From: a bacterium | GTDB taxonomy: Bacteria; Bacillota; Sulfobacillia; UBA995 | DNA length: 64,000 nucleotides | Reading direction: 5' to 3' | Assembly: GCA_031082145.1 (NCBI GenBank) | Contig: JAVHLP010000004.1 | Coordinates: 123,172 to 187,171, forward strand | In this document: piece after piece, positions 18,156 through 27,894 of the stretch | How positions within the stretch are numbered: the stretch's first letter is position 1 | Layout of the letters: the number at the start of each line of letters is the position of its first letter | Made by a program: the position numbers and the translations under genes | Notes under the pieces: generated by a model | Databases searched by the model: none | Told to the model about the DNA's origin: nothing | What the model saw: only the letters and a program-made list of their open reading frames with translations

Positions 18156-19667
18156 GTGGGCCGGTTGCGGCTGGACGAGGTCCTGGAGGGCGGGGTGGAG
18201 CTGGAGATCAGGGGCGACCCGGGGGCGGACATCACCGGCATCGCCTACGACTCGCGGCGGGTGAACCGGGGCGACCTCTTCTGCGCCATCACCGGCCAGG
18301 TCACCGACGGCCACCGCTACCTTGAGGCAGCTCTGGACCGGGGGGCGGCCGCATTGCTGGTGGAGCAGGTACCCCGGGGTGTTCCCGTCCCCGTGGTGCG
18401 CGCGGCCGACAGCCGGCGGGCCATGGCCCTGGCGGCGGCCAACTTCCACCGCCGGCCCTCGCTAAAGCTCAGGGTGGTGGGCGTCACCGGCACCAAGGGC
18501 AAGACCACGACCGCCTTCCTGCTGCGGACCATACTGGAGGGGGCCGGAGTGCCGACCGGCCTGGTCGGCACGGTGGCTAACGTGGTTGGAGGCCGGGAGC
18601 GGCCGGTGGAGCGCACCACTCCCGAGGCCCCCGACCTACAGGCGTTGCTGGCCGAGATGGTGGCCGCCGGCGACCGGGCGGTGGTCATGGAGGTCTCCTC
18701 CCACGCCCTGGTCCTGTCGCGGGTGGAGGGGTGCCGGTTTGACACCGCCGTCTTCACCAACCTGGGGCGCGACCACCTGGACTTTCACCCCAGCCACGAG
18801 GCTTACCGGGACGCCAAGCTGCGGCTCTTCACCGGGCTCGGCGAGGACGCTAAGGAGGGTCGCCGGACCGCCGTAATCAACCTGGACGACCCTGCCGCCG
18901 GTCACTTCCTGGCCGCCTCGCCGGTGGCGGCTTTCACCTTCGGCCTGGGGAGCCAGGCCCTGGTGCGGGGGGAGGATCTGGTGCTGGACGGGGAGGGGAC
19001 GAGCTTCACCCTGCGGGCCGGCTGGCCGGGCGAACCCGGGGAAGTGGAGATTCCCTTCCGGGTGAACGTCCCCGGTCGCTTTAACGTCTACAACAGCCTG
19101 GCCGCCATCACCGCCGGCATGGCCGAGGGCGTGCACCCCGCGGTCATGCCCGAGATCCTGGCCGGGGCACCGCGGGTGCCCGGGCGGCTGGAGAAGGTGG
19201 AGGAGGGGCAGGACTTCACCGTGCTGGTGGATTACGCCCATACCCCCGACAGCCTGGAGAACGTGCTGGCGACCACCCGGGAGTGCTCGCCCGGTAGGTT
19301 GATCGTGGTTTTTGGCTGTGGCGGCGACCGCGATCGGGGCAAGCGGCCGCTGATGGGACGGGTGGCCGTTGAAGGGGCCGACCTGGTGGTGCTCACCTCC
19401 GACAATCCCCGGAGCGAGAACCCGGCGGCCATCCTCGAGGATATCCTCGCCGGGACCGGCCCGCCCGACCCCTCCCGGTTGTGGGTGGAACCCGACCGCC
19501 GCCAGGCCATCCGGCGGGCGGTGGCCATTGCCCGCCGGGGCGACACGGTAGTGCTGGCCGGCAAGGGCCATGAGACCTACCAGCAGGTGGGCGACACCAA
19601 GTTTCCCTTCGACGACCGGGAGGAGGCCCGCCGGGCGATCCGGGAACGGCCGGCGGCCGGGCCGTGA
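18156..19667 (+). CDS. murE: UDP-MurNAc-L-Ala-D-Glu:meso-diaminopimelate ligase MurE
   Basis: ATP-dependent cytosolic ligase adding the third stem-peptide residue. Signatures: N-terminal YDSRRVNRGDLFCAI, P-loop GTKGKTTT at about 112-119, and the specificity motif DNPR at 416-419, which in this family marks meso-DAP rather than lysine. C-terminal AGKGHETYQ is also typical. 503 residues, normal length. The GTG at 18156 is preferred; a TTG three codons later is possible. Overlaps murF by 4 bp. Confidence 0.96.
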   Translation: MGRLRLDEVLEGGVELEIRGDPGADITGIAYDSRRVNRGDLFCAITGQVTDGHRYLEAALDRGAAALLVEQVPRGVPVPVVRAADSRRAMALAAANFHRRPSLKLRVVGVTGTKGKTTTAFLLRTILEGAGVPTGLVGTVANVVGGRERPVERTTPEAPDLQALLAEMVAAGDRAVVMEVSSHALVLSRVEGCRFDTAVFTNLGRDHLDFHPSHEAYRDAKLRLFTGLGEDAKEGRRTAVINLDDPAAGHFLAASPVAAFTFGLGSQALVRGEDLVLDGEGTSFTLRAGWPGEPGEVEIPFRVNVPGRFNVYNSLAAITAGMAEGVHPAVMPEILAGAPRVPGRLEKVEEGQDFTVLVDYAHTPDSLENVLATTRECSPGRLIVVFGCGGDRDRGKRPLMGRVAVEGADLVVLTSDNPRSENPAAILEDILAGTGPPDPSRLWVEPDRRQAIRRAVAIARRGDTVVLAGKGHETYQQVGDTKFPFDDREEARRAIRERPAAGP

Positions 19668-21106
19668 TCCTGTTCACGGCAGCCGAGGTGGCCCGGGTGA
19701 CGGGGGGCTCGCTGGAGGCGGGCGACCCCGGAGCCCACATCACCGGCGTGGTCACCGACAGCCGGGAAGCCGGCCCTGGTGATCTCTTTGTGGCCATCGG
19801 CGGCAGCCGGCATGACGGGCACGACTTCCTGCCCGCGGCGGCGGGCGCCGGCGCGGTGGCCGCCCTGGTGGCCCGGGTACCGGCCCCGGCGCCGGGACTG
19901 GCCCTGATCCGGACCGCCGATCCGGTGGTGGCCATGGGGGCGCTGGCCGCCCATCACCGCCGCCGGTTCGCCCTCCCCGTGGTCGCGGTGACCGGCTCGG
20001 TCGGCAAAACGGCGGTCAAAGACCTCACCGCGGGCGTCCTGGCCCAGGGCTACCGGGTCCTGGCGACCTCCGGCAACCTGAACACGGAGATCGGGGTCCC
20101 GCTGACCCTTTTCGGCCTGGACAGGGGGCATGGAGTCGCGGTGTTGGAGATGGGCATGCGGGGGGAAGGGCAAATCGCCTACCTGGCGGCGATGGCCCTT
20201 CCGCTCGTGGGAGTGGTCACCAACGTGGGTGACATCCACCTGGAGGCCTTGGGCAGCCGGGAAGCGATTGCCCGGGCCAAGGGGGAACTCCTGGCCGCCC
20301 TGCCCGCCGGCGGGGTGGCGGTGGTCAATGCCGCCGACCCCGGGGCGCGGCGACTGGGCGAGCGGCACCGGGGAGCGGTGATCGCTTACGGCGACGGTCC
20401 GCGGGCGGTGGTGACGGCGCGAAGTGTCCGGAGCCACGGGGCCGCCGGCACGTCCTGGACGCTGGCGGTGGAGGCGGCGGGCTGGCCGGAGGAGCCCTTG
20501 GGCGGGAAGTCCCCGGCCTGGCCGCCCGGCCCCGCCGGGCAGGAGGTGCGGCTGCCGCTGGCCGGCCGCCACAACGTGAGCAATGCCCTGGGGGCGGCCG
20601 CCGTCGGGCTGCTCTTCGGGCTCACCCCGGCGGCGGTAGCCCGGGGGCTAGCCCTGGCCCCCCGCAGCGACATGCGCTTGGCGGTGCGGCGGGTGGCGGG
20701 AGTCGTCATCCTGGACGATACCTACAACGCCGGTCCGGCCTCCACCCTGGCCGCCCTGGAAGTGCTGCGGGACCTGGCGGGAGCGGGACGGGCCGTGGCA
20801 GTGCTGGGGAATATGCTGGAACTGGGGTCCCAGGCCGAGGCGGGCCACCGCCGGGTGGGCAAGGCCTGCGCCGGCCTGGCGGGCCTTGTCACGCTGGGGG
20901 ACCTCGCCGCCGGCATTGCCCGGGCCGCCCGGGCGGCCGGCCTGGACCGCGTCGTCGAGTGTTACCAACGCGACGAGGCCCTGGCCGCCCTGGAGGCCAT
21001 GGTCCGCAAGGGGGACACCATACTCTTCAAGGGATCGCGAGGGATGAGGATGGAGCTTCTCCTGGCCGACTTCGTGGCCGCCCGGGGGAGAGGAGGGCGC
21101 CGGTGA
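19664..21106 (+). CDS. murF: UDP-MurNAc-tripeptide:D-Ala-D-Ala ligase MurF
   Basis: Adds D-Ala-D-Ala to the UDP-MurNAc-tripeptide. P-loop TGSVGKTAVK at about 110-119; N-terminal motif TDSREAGPGDLFVAI; substrate motif DTYNAGPAS; GNMLELG. 480 residues, typical. GTG overlaps the murE stop (GTGA) and its own stop overlaps the mraY GTG, so the three genes are translationally linked. Confidence 0.95.
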   Translation: MILFTAAEVARVTGGSLEAGDPGAHITGVVTDSREAGPGDLFVAIGGSRHDGHDFLPAAAGAGAVAALVARVPAPAPGLALIRTADPVVAMGALAAHHRRRFALPVVAVTGSVGKTAVKDLTAGVLAQGYRVLATSGNLNTEIGVPLTLFGLDRGHGVAVLEMGMRGEGQIAYLAAMALPLVGVVTNVGDIHLEALGSREAIARAKGELLAALPAGGVAVVNAADPGARRLGERHRGAVIAYGDGPRAVVTARSVRSHGAAGTSWTLAVEAAGWPEEPLGGKSPAWPPGPAGQEVRLPLAGRHNVSNALGAAAVGLLFGLTPAAVARGLALAPRSDMRLAVRRVAGVVILDDTYNAGPASTLAALEVLRDLAGAGRAVAVLGNMLELGSQAEAGHRRVGKACAGLAGLVTLGDLAAGIARAARAAGLDRVVECYQRDEALAALEAMVRKGDTILFKGSRGMRMELLLADFVAARGRGGRR

Positions 21107-22071
21107 CCGGGCGGGAGGGAGTCGTGCTGCTGGCCGCGGCGGCGGTGGCCGCCCTGCTGGGAGTAGCCGTGATCCCGCTCTTACGGCGGTTGCGGCTGGG
21201 TCAGAGCATTCGCAACGACGGCCCGGCCACCCACCTGGTCAAGGCCGGCACTCCCACCATGGGGGGGATCTTGATCCTGGGTGGCCTGGCGACCGGCCTG
21301 GCCGTCGCCGGCCAGTTCGGCCCCCGCCTGGCCCTCGCCCTGCTGGCGGTGCTGGTCTACGGCCTGCTGGGTTTCCTCGACGACTTCCTGAAGGTGGCCC
21401 GGCGTCGACCCTTGGGCCTGAAGGCCCGTTACAAGCTGCTCTGGCAGGCGGCCGGGGGGCTGGCCCTGGGCCTTGTCGTCACCTACCTTCCCGGCCACGG
21501 CACCGACGTGCGGGTGCCCTTCACCGGCCACCAGCTCGAACTCGGTTCGCTATACCCGGCCTTCGTCATGTTGCTGGCGGTGGGGACGGTCAACGCCGTC
21601 AACCTCACCGACGGTCTGGACGGCCTGGCCGCGGGCTTGATTCTGATCGCCCTGGCGACCTACGCCTTTCTGGCCGCCGTCCTGGGGGTCGCCGAGATCA
21701 CGGCTTTCTGCCTGGCCACGGCCGGGGGGTGCGTCGGCTTCCTGGTGCACAATCGTCACCCGGCCCGGGTGTTTCTGGGTGACACGGGGGCGATGGCCTT
21801 GGGCGGGGCCCTGGCCGCGGTCGCCGTGCTGACCCGGACGGAGCTGGTGCTCCCCATCATCGGCGGCGTGTTCGTGGCCGAGACGCTCTCGGTGATGGCG
21901 CAGGTCGCTTCCTTCCGCCTGACCGGGCGGCGGGTCCTGCGCATGTGTCCCCTGCACCATCATTTCGAGCTGGGAGGCTGGGCGGAGACGCGGGTGGTAA
22001 GGGTCTTCTGGGCTACCGGGTTGGTCCTGGCCCTGCTGGGGATCGCCGGCATGGTCGGAGGCGCCCCGTGA
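21103..22071 (+). CDS. mraY: Phospho-N-acetylmuramoyl-pentapeptide transferase MraY
   Basis: Integral membrane enzyme that makes lipid I from UDP-MurNAc-pentapeptide and undecaprenyl phosphate. Signatures: THLVKAGTPTMGGI, FLDDFLKV (catalytic Asp pair), NAVNLTDGLDGLAAG, FLGDTGAMALGGAL and the late PLHHHFEL. About ten membrane helices; 322 residues. The GTG at 21103 overlaps the murF stop and has GGAGAGGAGGG upstream. It is followed directly by ftsW, whereas most Bacillota have murD here. Confidence 0.96.
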   Translation: MTGREGVVLLAAAAVAALLGVAVIPLLRRLRLGQSIRNDGPATHLVKAGTPTMGGILILGGLATGLAVAGQFGPRLALALLAVLVYGLLGFLDDFLKVARRRPLGLKARYKLLWQAAGGLALGLVVTYLPGHGTDVRVPFTGHQLELGSLYPAFVMLLAVGTVNAVNLTDGLDGLAAGLILIALATYAFLAAVLGVAEITAFCLATAGGCVGFLVHNRHPARVFLGDTGAMALGGALAAVAVLTRTELVLPIIGGVFVAETLSVMAQVASFRLTGRRVLRMCPLHHHFELGGWAETRVVRVFWATGLVLALLGIAGMVGGAP

Positions 22072-22085
22072 GGAGGTGGGAGACG

Positions 22086-23180
22086 ATGCGCCGGGGACAG
22101 CCCGATTTCGTCATCTTCCTGGTGACCCTGGCCCTGGTGGGGCTGGGCTTGATCATGGTGTTCTCGGCCAGCATGGCGAAAGCCAACGAGCTGTATGGGG
22201 ACGCCGCTTACTTCTTCAAGCGACAGTTCCTGTGGGCCTTGCTGGGCGGAGCGGCCATGCTGGTGACCATGCGAGTCGACTACCGCCGCTATCGCGAGCT
22301 GGCCGGCCCCCTCCTGCTGGTGACCGTCATCCTGCTGCTGGTCGTCCTCTTGCCGGGGGTGGGGCGGGAGGTCCATGGATCGCGACGCTGGCTGGGGTTT
22401 GGCAGCCTGGGCCTGCAGCCATCGGAACTGGCCAAGCTGGCGGTGGTCGTCTACGCGGCGGTGGGCCTGGCCCGGCGACCGGACCAGGTGGGACGCTTCG
22501 TGACGGGGATCCTGCCCTGGATCGCCCTCATCAGCGTCCTCTTCCTGCTGGTCCTGCAACAGCCGGACCTGGGCACGGCCATCGCCATCGCCGGCAGCCT
22601 CTTTTTCCTGCTCTTCATGGCCGGAGCCCGCCTGGGGCACCTGGGTGCCCTGGTTGCGGCCGCCCTTCCGGTGCTGGCCTGGGCGGTGGTGAGCGCCGAG
22701 TACCGGCTGCGCCGGTTGATCGCCCATCTCCGTCCCTTCGACGATCCGCTGGGCAGCGGTTTCCACATCATCCAGTCCCTGTACGCCCTGGGAACCGGCC
22801 GCATCTTCGGGGTAGGATTGGGACAGAGCGTGCAGAAGTATTTCTACCTGCCGGAGCAGCACACCGACTTCATCTTCGCCATTCTGGGGGAGGAACTCGG
22901 ACTGATCGGCGGGCTGGTGGTCATCCTGTTGTTCGTGGTGTTCGCCTGGCGCGGCTACCGGGCCGCCCTGACCGCCCCCGATACCCTGGGTTGCCTCCTG
23001 GCGGCCGGCATGACGACCATGGTGGTGCTACAGGCCGTCATCAACATCGGCGTGGTGACCGCCACCCTGCCCATCACCGGCATTCCCCTTCCGTTCGTGA
23101 GCTTCGGCGGCAACTCGCTGCTGTTCAGCATGATGGGGGTGGGCGTGCTGCTGAACGTGTCGCGGTACGGCAAGGGATGA
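22086..23180 (+). CDS. ftsW: SEDS glycosyltransferase FtsW/SpoVE
   Basis: Polytopic SEDS-family peptidoglycan polymerase of 364 residues with about ten membrane helices. Motifs: GLIMVFSASM near the N-terminus, SRRWLGFGSLGLQPSELAK, and the conserved loop GLGQSVQKYFYLPEQHTDFI. It works with the class B PBP of the same cluster. The ATG at 22086 has GGAGGTGG upstream. Whether it acts in vegetative septation (FtsW) or cortex synthesis (SpoVE) cannot be told, as in Bacillus the copy next to murG is SpoVE. Overlaps murG by 4 bp. Confidence 0.93.
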   Translation: MRRGQPDFVIFLVTLALVGLGLIMVFSASMAKANELYGDAAYFFKRQFLWALLGGAAMLVTMRVDYRRYRELAGPLLLVTVILLLVVLLPGVGREVHGSRRWLGFGSLGLQPSELAKLAVVVYAAVGLARRPDQVGRFVTGILPWIALISVLFLLVLQQPDLGTAIAIAGSLFFLLFMAGARLGHLGALVAAALPVLAWAVVSAEYRLRRLIAHLRPFDDPLGSGFHIIQSLYALGTGRIFGVGLGQSVQKYFYLPEQHTDFIFAILGEELGLIGGLVVILLFVVFAWRGYRAALTAPDTLGCLLAAGMTTMVVLQAVINIGVVTATLPITGIPLPFVSFGGNSLLFSMMGVGVLLNVSRYGKG

Positions 23181-24313
23181 GGGTCCTCCTGACCGGTGGG
23201 GGTACGGGAGGCCATGCCTACCCCGCCCTGGCCATCGCCCGGGCCCTGCGGGACCTCCAACCGGAGGTCGAACTGCTCTACGCCGGGACCCGGCGGGGGG
23301 TGGAGGCGAGCCTGGCGGCCCGCGAGGGCATCCCCTTCCGGGCCATCCGGGCCCGCGGCCTCTACGGCAAGTCGTTTGGGGATCGGGTCCGCGGGGTGGG
23401 CGAGTTGGTCGTGGGCCTCGCCCAGGCCTGGCGCCTGGTGCGGGAGTACCGGCCGGCGGTAGTGGTGGGGACCGGGGGCTACGCTTCGGCCCCCATCGTG
23501 GCCGCCGCCGCCCTGGCCCGGGTGCCTGTGCTGCTGCAGGAGCAGAACGCCTTTCCCGGGCGGGCCAACCGCCTGCTGGCCCGTTGGGCCGGGGCGGTGG
23601 GGGTGCCCTACCCGCAGACGGCAAGAGGCTTCCCCCGCCGCGCCCGGTGCGTGGTGACCGGCAATCCGGTACGCCCGGAAGTCACCGGCATCACCCGTCA
23701 GGAAGGGGCTCGCGTCCTGGAGCTTCACCCCGACCGGCCGACCGTCTACGCCTTTGGCGGCAGTCTGGGGGCCCGGCGGCTCAACCTGGCCCTGCTGGGC
23801 GCGTTGCCCCGCCTGCTGGAGCGGCCCGGGTTGCAGGTGATCTGGTCCACCGGCCCCGGCCAGCGGGAGGAGATGCTGGCCGGCCTGGCGGCGGCGGGGG
23901 TCGACCCTCGCCGGCCCGGCCTCCTGGTGTTTGACTACCTGCACGACGCGCCCGCCGCCCTGGCCGCGGCTGACCTGGTGGTGTCCCGGGGCGGGGGGGT
24001 CACGCTGGCCGAGATCACGGCCCGCGGCATCCCCGCCATCATCGTCCCTTCCCCCAACGTGGCCCACGACGAGCAGACCCACAACGCCGGCATCCTGGAG
24101 GCTGGGGGGGCTGCCCGGCTGATCCCGGAAGCAGTCCTGGACGGGCCCCGGCTCGCCGGGGAGATCCAGGCCCTCCTGGACGACGCCGCCCGCCGCCGGG
24201 CGATGGCGGCCGCCAGCCGGGCCCTGGGCCGGCCGGACGCCGCCGAGCGACTTGCCCGCCTGGCCCTGGAGTTGGCCGGGACATACGTCACACCCCGCCG
24301 GGGAGGTTCATAA
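23177..24313 (+). CDS. murG: UDP-GlcNAc:lipid I N-acetylglucosaminyltransferase MurG
   Basis: Peripheral membrane GT-B glycosyltransferase making lipid II. N-terminal GGGTGGH at residues 7-13, then GTGGYASAPIV, LLQEQNAFPGRANR, the C-domain FGGSLGARRLN, and the UDP-GlcNAc loop SRGGGVTLAEI. 378 residues. The ATG at 23177 overlaps the ftsW stop (ATGA); a longer open frame upstream is only antisense-free noise within ftsW. Followed after 6 bp by murC. Confidence 0.95.
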   Translation: MRVLLTGGGTGGHAYPALAIARALRDLQPEVELLYAGTRRGVEASLAAREGIPFRAIRARGLYGKSFGDRVRGVGELVVGLAQAWRLVREYRPAVVVGTGGYASAPIVAAAALARVPVLLQEQNAFPGRANRLLARWAGAVGVPYPQTARGFPRRARCVVTGNPVRPEVTGITRQEGARVLELHPDRPTVYAFGGSLGARRLNLALLGALPRLLERPGLQVIWSTGPGQREEMLAGLAAAGVDPRRPGLLVFDYLHDAPAALAAADLVVSRGGGVTLAEITARGIPAIIVPSPNVAHDEQTHNAGILEAGGAARLIPEAVLDGPRLAGEIQALLDDAARRRAMAAASRALGRPDAAERLARLALELAGTYVTPRRGGS

Positions 24314-24319
24314 GATGGG

Positions 24320-25732
24320 ATGCTGGCGGCCGGAAAGGGGCAGCCCCTGACCATGCCGGCCTGCGGACTGGGGCGCGTGCACCTCATCGGCATTGGCGGA
24401 TCGGGGATGAGCGCCATCGCTACTCTGCTGATCCAGATGGGTTGCCGGGTTTCCGGGTCCGACCTCCGGGCGTCGGACGCCACCCGGAAGTTGGAGTCGC
24501 TGGGGGTCAGGTTCTACCACGGGCACCGGCCCGAGAACCTCGGCCGGCCCGACCTGGTGGTCATCTCCACCGCCGTGGCCGACGACAACCCGGAACTCCA
24601 GGCCGCCCGGCAACGGGGCTTCCGGGTACTGAGGCGCATCGAGATGCTCGATCTGGCTTTGCGGGGGAAGCGGACCATCGCCGTGTCGGGGAGTCACGGC
24701 AAGACCACCACGACCTCGCTGCTGTACCGCATCTTGCGGGCGGCCCGGCTGGACCCGACGGTGGTGGTGGGAGGCACCCAACCCGAGTTGGGCAGCAACG
24801 CCGAACTGGGGAAGGGGGACCTTGCGGTCGTGGAAGCGGACGAGAGCGACGGTTCCTTCCTCAAGCTCTCGCCGGAGATCGCGCTGGCCACCAACGTGGA
24901 TGACGATCACCTGAATTACTACGGCAGCTTCGAGGGCCTGGTGGAGTCCTTCCGCCGCTACCTGGAGGGTCCCGGCCCCGCCGGCCTGGCCGTTCTCTGT
25001 GCCGACGACGAGCACCTGGCCGCCCTGGCGCCGCGTCTGTCCACGCCCCGGATCACCTACGGCTTGCGGGCCACCGCCGACTACACCGCCTGCCACCTGT
25101 CGCTGGAACCCCGACGGGTCCGCTTCGACGTCTACCATGAGCCACGGTTCCTGGGCCGGGTTGAGCTCCCCCTGCCCGGGGAGCACAACGTACTGAACGC
25201 CTTGGGTGCCCTGGCCGTGGCCCACCGCCTGGGGGTGCCTTTCGCCGTGTGCCGGGAGGCGTGCCGGGAGTTCCCCGGCGTGGCCCGTCGCTACCAGGTC
25301 TGGGGTGCGGCCAGGGGGATCACCGTCATGGATGACTTCGGCCACCACCCGACGGAGATCGAGGCAACCCTGTCCACCATTGCCGGCGAGGGTTACCGCC
25401 GGGTGGTCGTCGTCTTTCAGCCCCACCGTTACACCAGGACCGAGCGTCTGCACCGGGATTTCGGGCCGCCTTTCCGGCACGCCGACCTGGTGATCGTCCC
25501 GCCCATCTTCGCGGCCAGTGAGGCTCCCCGGGAGGGAGTGACGGCCGACCTCATCGTGTCCGCCATCCGGGAACTGGCCGGGCGGGAGGTCGTGCCCGTA
25601 AGCAGCCTGGACACAGCCCTGGAAGCGGTGCTCCAGCGGGCCGAACCCGGCGACCTGGTGCTGACCCTGGGGTGTGGCGACGTGGGCGAGCTGGCTCCCC
25701 GCATCCTGGCGGCCCTTGGCCGGGAGGCTTAG
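24320..25732 (+). CDS. murC: UDP-N-acetylmuramate:L-alanine ligase MurC
   Basis: Adds L-Ala to UDP-MurNAc. N-terminal HLIGIGGSGMS nucleotide fold; P-loop SGSHGKTTT at about 123-131; EADESDGSF; and the C-terminal motifs DDFGHHPTEI and FQPHRYTRT. 470 residues. ATG at 24320 is used, but an ATG at 24353 lies nearer the conserved region and is an alternative. No murB follows; murA takes that place. Confidence 0.95.
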   Translation: MLAAGKGQPLTMPACGLGRVHLIGIGGSGMSAIATLLIQMGCRVSGSDLRASDATRKLESLGVRFYHGHRPENLGRPDLVVISTAVADDNPELQAARQRGFRVLRRIEMLDLALRGKRTIAVSGSHGKTTTTSLLYRILRAARLDPTVVVGGTQPELGSNAELGKGDLAVVEADESDGSFLKLSPEIALATNVDDDHLNYYGSFEGLVESFRRYLEGPGPAGLAVLCADDEHLAALAPRLSTPRITYGLRATADYTACHLSLEPRRVRFDVYHEPRFLGRVELPLPGEHNVLNALGALAVAHRLGVPFAVCREACREFPGVARRYQVWGAARGITVMDDFGHHPTEIEATLSTIAGEGYRRVVVVFQPHRYTRTERLHRDFGPPFRHADLVIVPPIFAASEAPREGVTADLIVSAIRELAGREVVPVSSLDTALEAVLQRAEPGDLVLTLGCGDVGELAPRILAALGREA

Positions 25733-25748
25733 GAAGGAAGGTACGGGT

Positions 25749-27014
25749 TTGGCGAGACTGGAGATCACCGGCGGCTGGACCTTGCGGGGCCAGGTGCGGA
25801 TAAGCGGGGCCAAGAACGCCACCCTGCCCATGCTGGCCGCCGCGCTCCTGACCGGCGAGGAATGCGCGCTGGTGGACGCTCCTCGCCTGCGCGACACGGC
25901 GGTCATGGAGGCCATCCTGACCAGCCTGGGAGTGGCCGTCCATAGTGAGACCGACGGCGAGGGACGACGGGTGCTGGTCGCCCGCGCCGGCTCCCTGGAA
26001 GCCTGGCACGTGCCGGAGCGGCTGGTGGGGGAGATGCGATCTTCCATCTTCATCATGGGGCCGCTGCTGGGCCGCTTGCGCCGGGCCAGGATCTCCTACC
26101 CCGGGGGGTGCGCCATCGGCCCCCGCCCCATCGATATGCACCTCCGGGGACTGACCCAACTGGGGGCCGTCATCCGCGAGCGCGGGGGCTACATCGAGGC
26201 CGAGACCCCGGGGCTGGTGGGGGCGGAGATCCACCTCGACTTCCCCAGCGTCGGCGCCACCGAGAACCTGATGATGGCAGCGGTCCTGGCCCGGGGGACG
26301 ACGGTCATCCACAACACGGCCAAGGAGCCCGAGATCGTGGACCTGCAGAACTTCCTCAACAAGCTGGGGGCCAGGATCAGGGGAGGTGGGACCGACGCCA
26401 TCCGCGTCGACGGCGTGGCGTCCCTGGGCGGGGGAGAGCACACGGTTATCCCCGACCGCATCGAGGCGGGCACTTACCTGGCGGCAGTGGGCGCCGCCCG
26501 GGGCGAGGCCAGGCTGGAGAACGTGATCCCGGAGCACCTGGACGCCGTCCTCAGCAAGTTCGGGGAAGCCGGCCTGCAGATCCACCGCGAAGCGGACGCC
26601 CTGTCGGTCCAGTGCGGACGCCGCCTCGAGGCCACCGACTTCAAGACCTTGCCCTACCCGGGATACCCCACCGACTTGCAGCCGCAAGCCACGGTGCTGG
26701 CATGCACGGCCCGGGGAATCAGCATGATCACCGACACCATCTTCCCCAGCCGCTTCACGCAGGTCCAGGAACTCCGCCGGATGGGGGCCGACATTCGCCT
26801 GGAGGGCAGGACGGCGGTAGTAACGGGGGTTCGCCGGCTCTCGGGGGCGACCGTTAGCGCCAGCGACCTCCGTAGCGGGGCGGCCCTGGTGTTGGCGGGT
26901 TTGGCCGCCGAGGGGACCACCGTGGTCGAGGGCATCCACCACGTGGACCGCGGCTACGAAGAGATCGAGAGCAAGCTGGCGGCCTTGGGGGCCGTCATCC
27001 AGCGCCTGGAGTGA
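25749..27014 (+). CDS. murA: UDP-N-acetylglucosamine 1-carboxyvinyltransferase MurA
   Basis: Transfers enolpyruvate from PEP to UDP-GlcNAc, the first committed step of peptidoglycan synthesis. The catalytic Cys is present (PGGCAIGPRP, Cys121), so fosfomycin sensitivity is expected. SGAKNATLPMLAA marks the N-terminus and GYPTDLQPQ the second domain. 421 residues. The TTG at 25749 is chosen because homology starts immediately after it and GGAAGG precedes. Sits between murC and ftsQ, where many Bacillota have murB. Confidence 0.95.
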   Translation: MARLEITGGWTLRGQVRISGAKNATLPMLAAALLTGEECALVDAPRLRDTAVMEAILTSLGVAVHSETDGEGRRVLVARAGSLEAWHVPERLVGEMRSSIFIMGPLLGRLRRARISYPGGCAIGPRPIDMHLRGLTQLGAVIRERGGYIEAETPGLVGAEIHLDFPSVGATENLMMAAVLARGTTVIHNTAKEPEIVDLQNFLNKLGARIRGGGTDAIRVDGVASLGGGEHTVIPDRIEAGTYLAAVGAARGEARLENVIPEHLDAVLSKFGEAGLQIHREADALSVQCGRRLEATDFKTLPYPGYPTDLQPQATVLACTARGISMITDTIFPSRFTQVQELRRMGADIRLEGRTAVVTGVRRLSGATVSASDLRSGAALVLAGLAAEGTTVVEGIHHVDRGYEEIESKLAALGAVIQRLE

Positions 27015-27017
27015 GCC

Positions 27018-27785
27018 ATGATACCATCGGATCCCTTCGCGTGTCCCCGGGATGGACAGGCCTCCCGGCGCCGGCGGGCCAATCGCCGCCTGCCGGTGAT
27101 GTTCGGCCTGGCCGCCCTGGCCGTGGCCGGGGTGATCCTGTTCCTGGATTCCGGCTTCTTCGAGGTGCGCGAGGTCACCGTCGCCGGGCTGCGCCTGGTG
27201 GCCGAGGAGGAGATCTTGGCCCTCTCCGGCATCCGGCCCAGGACCAGCACCTGGCGCCTCTCGCTGCTGTCCATCCAGCGGGGGGTCGAATCCCATCCCC
27301 GGGTGAAACGGGCCACCATCACCCGGGACTTACCCCGGGGGCTCTTGATCACCATCGAGGAACGGTCCGCGGTGGCGGTCATCCCTTACTACGCGTCTTT
27401 CCTGGAAGTCGATGCCAGCGGGCAGGTACTGGGACTCGCCGCCGGCGTCCCCCGGCACCCGGTAATCACCGGTCTTCTCCTCCGCCGGGCCGTCCCCGGC
27501 GACGACCTGTCGGAGCGCTTGCGCCCGGGCCTGGAAGTCCTGGAGCACCTGGGTCCGGGGGAGGCCGGCCTGGTGGCCGAGGTACACCTGGCGGAGACGG
27601 GGGAGGTCATCGCCTACACAGCCGACGCGACCACCGTTTACCTCGGGCTGCCCCAGGCGATGGGGCCCAAGGTGTCCGCCCTGCTGGCCGTGGTGGAAGA
27701 ACTGGCCTTTGCCGGGAGCCGGGCGGAGTACATCGACCTGCGCAATCCGGGTCGACCCTTGGTGAAGCTCCGCGACGGGAAATGA
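27018..27785 (+). CDS. ftsQ: Cell division protein FtsQ/DivIB
   Basis: Bitopic divisome protein of 255 residues. Basic cytoplasmic N-terminus (RRRRANRR), membrane helix about residues 29-47, POTRA domain beginning FFEVREVTVAGLRLV, then the FtsQ beta domain with PRGLLITIEERSAVAVI and a closing segment YIDLRNPGRPLVKL. ATG start 3 bp after the murA stop. It couples FtsL/DivIC with the septal synthase. Followed by a 109-bp gap before ftsZ. Confidence 0.9.
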   Translation: MIPSDPFACPRDGQASRRRRANRRLPVMFGLAALAVAGVILFLDSGFFEVREVTVAGLRLVAEEEILALSGIRPRTSTWRLSLLSIQRGVESHPRVKRATITRDLPRGLLITIEERSAVAVIPYYASFLEVDASGQVLGLAAGVPRHPVITGLLLRRAVPGDDLSERLRPGLEVLEHLGPGEAGLVAEVHLAETGEVIAYTADATTVYLGLPQAMGPKVSALLAVVEELAFAGSRAEYIDLRNPGRPLVKLRDGK

Positions 27786-27894
27786 GACGAAGGGCTACCG
27801 TCCGGCGAGGTAATGGCAGGGAAACAGGGTAGTCCATAGAAACTCCTAGTTCGGGTGCTCCGGTGCTGGGCATCCTCCAGGGGGTGGAAGGACC

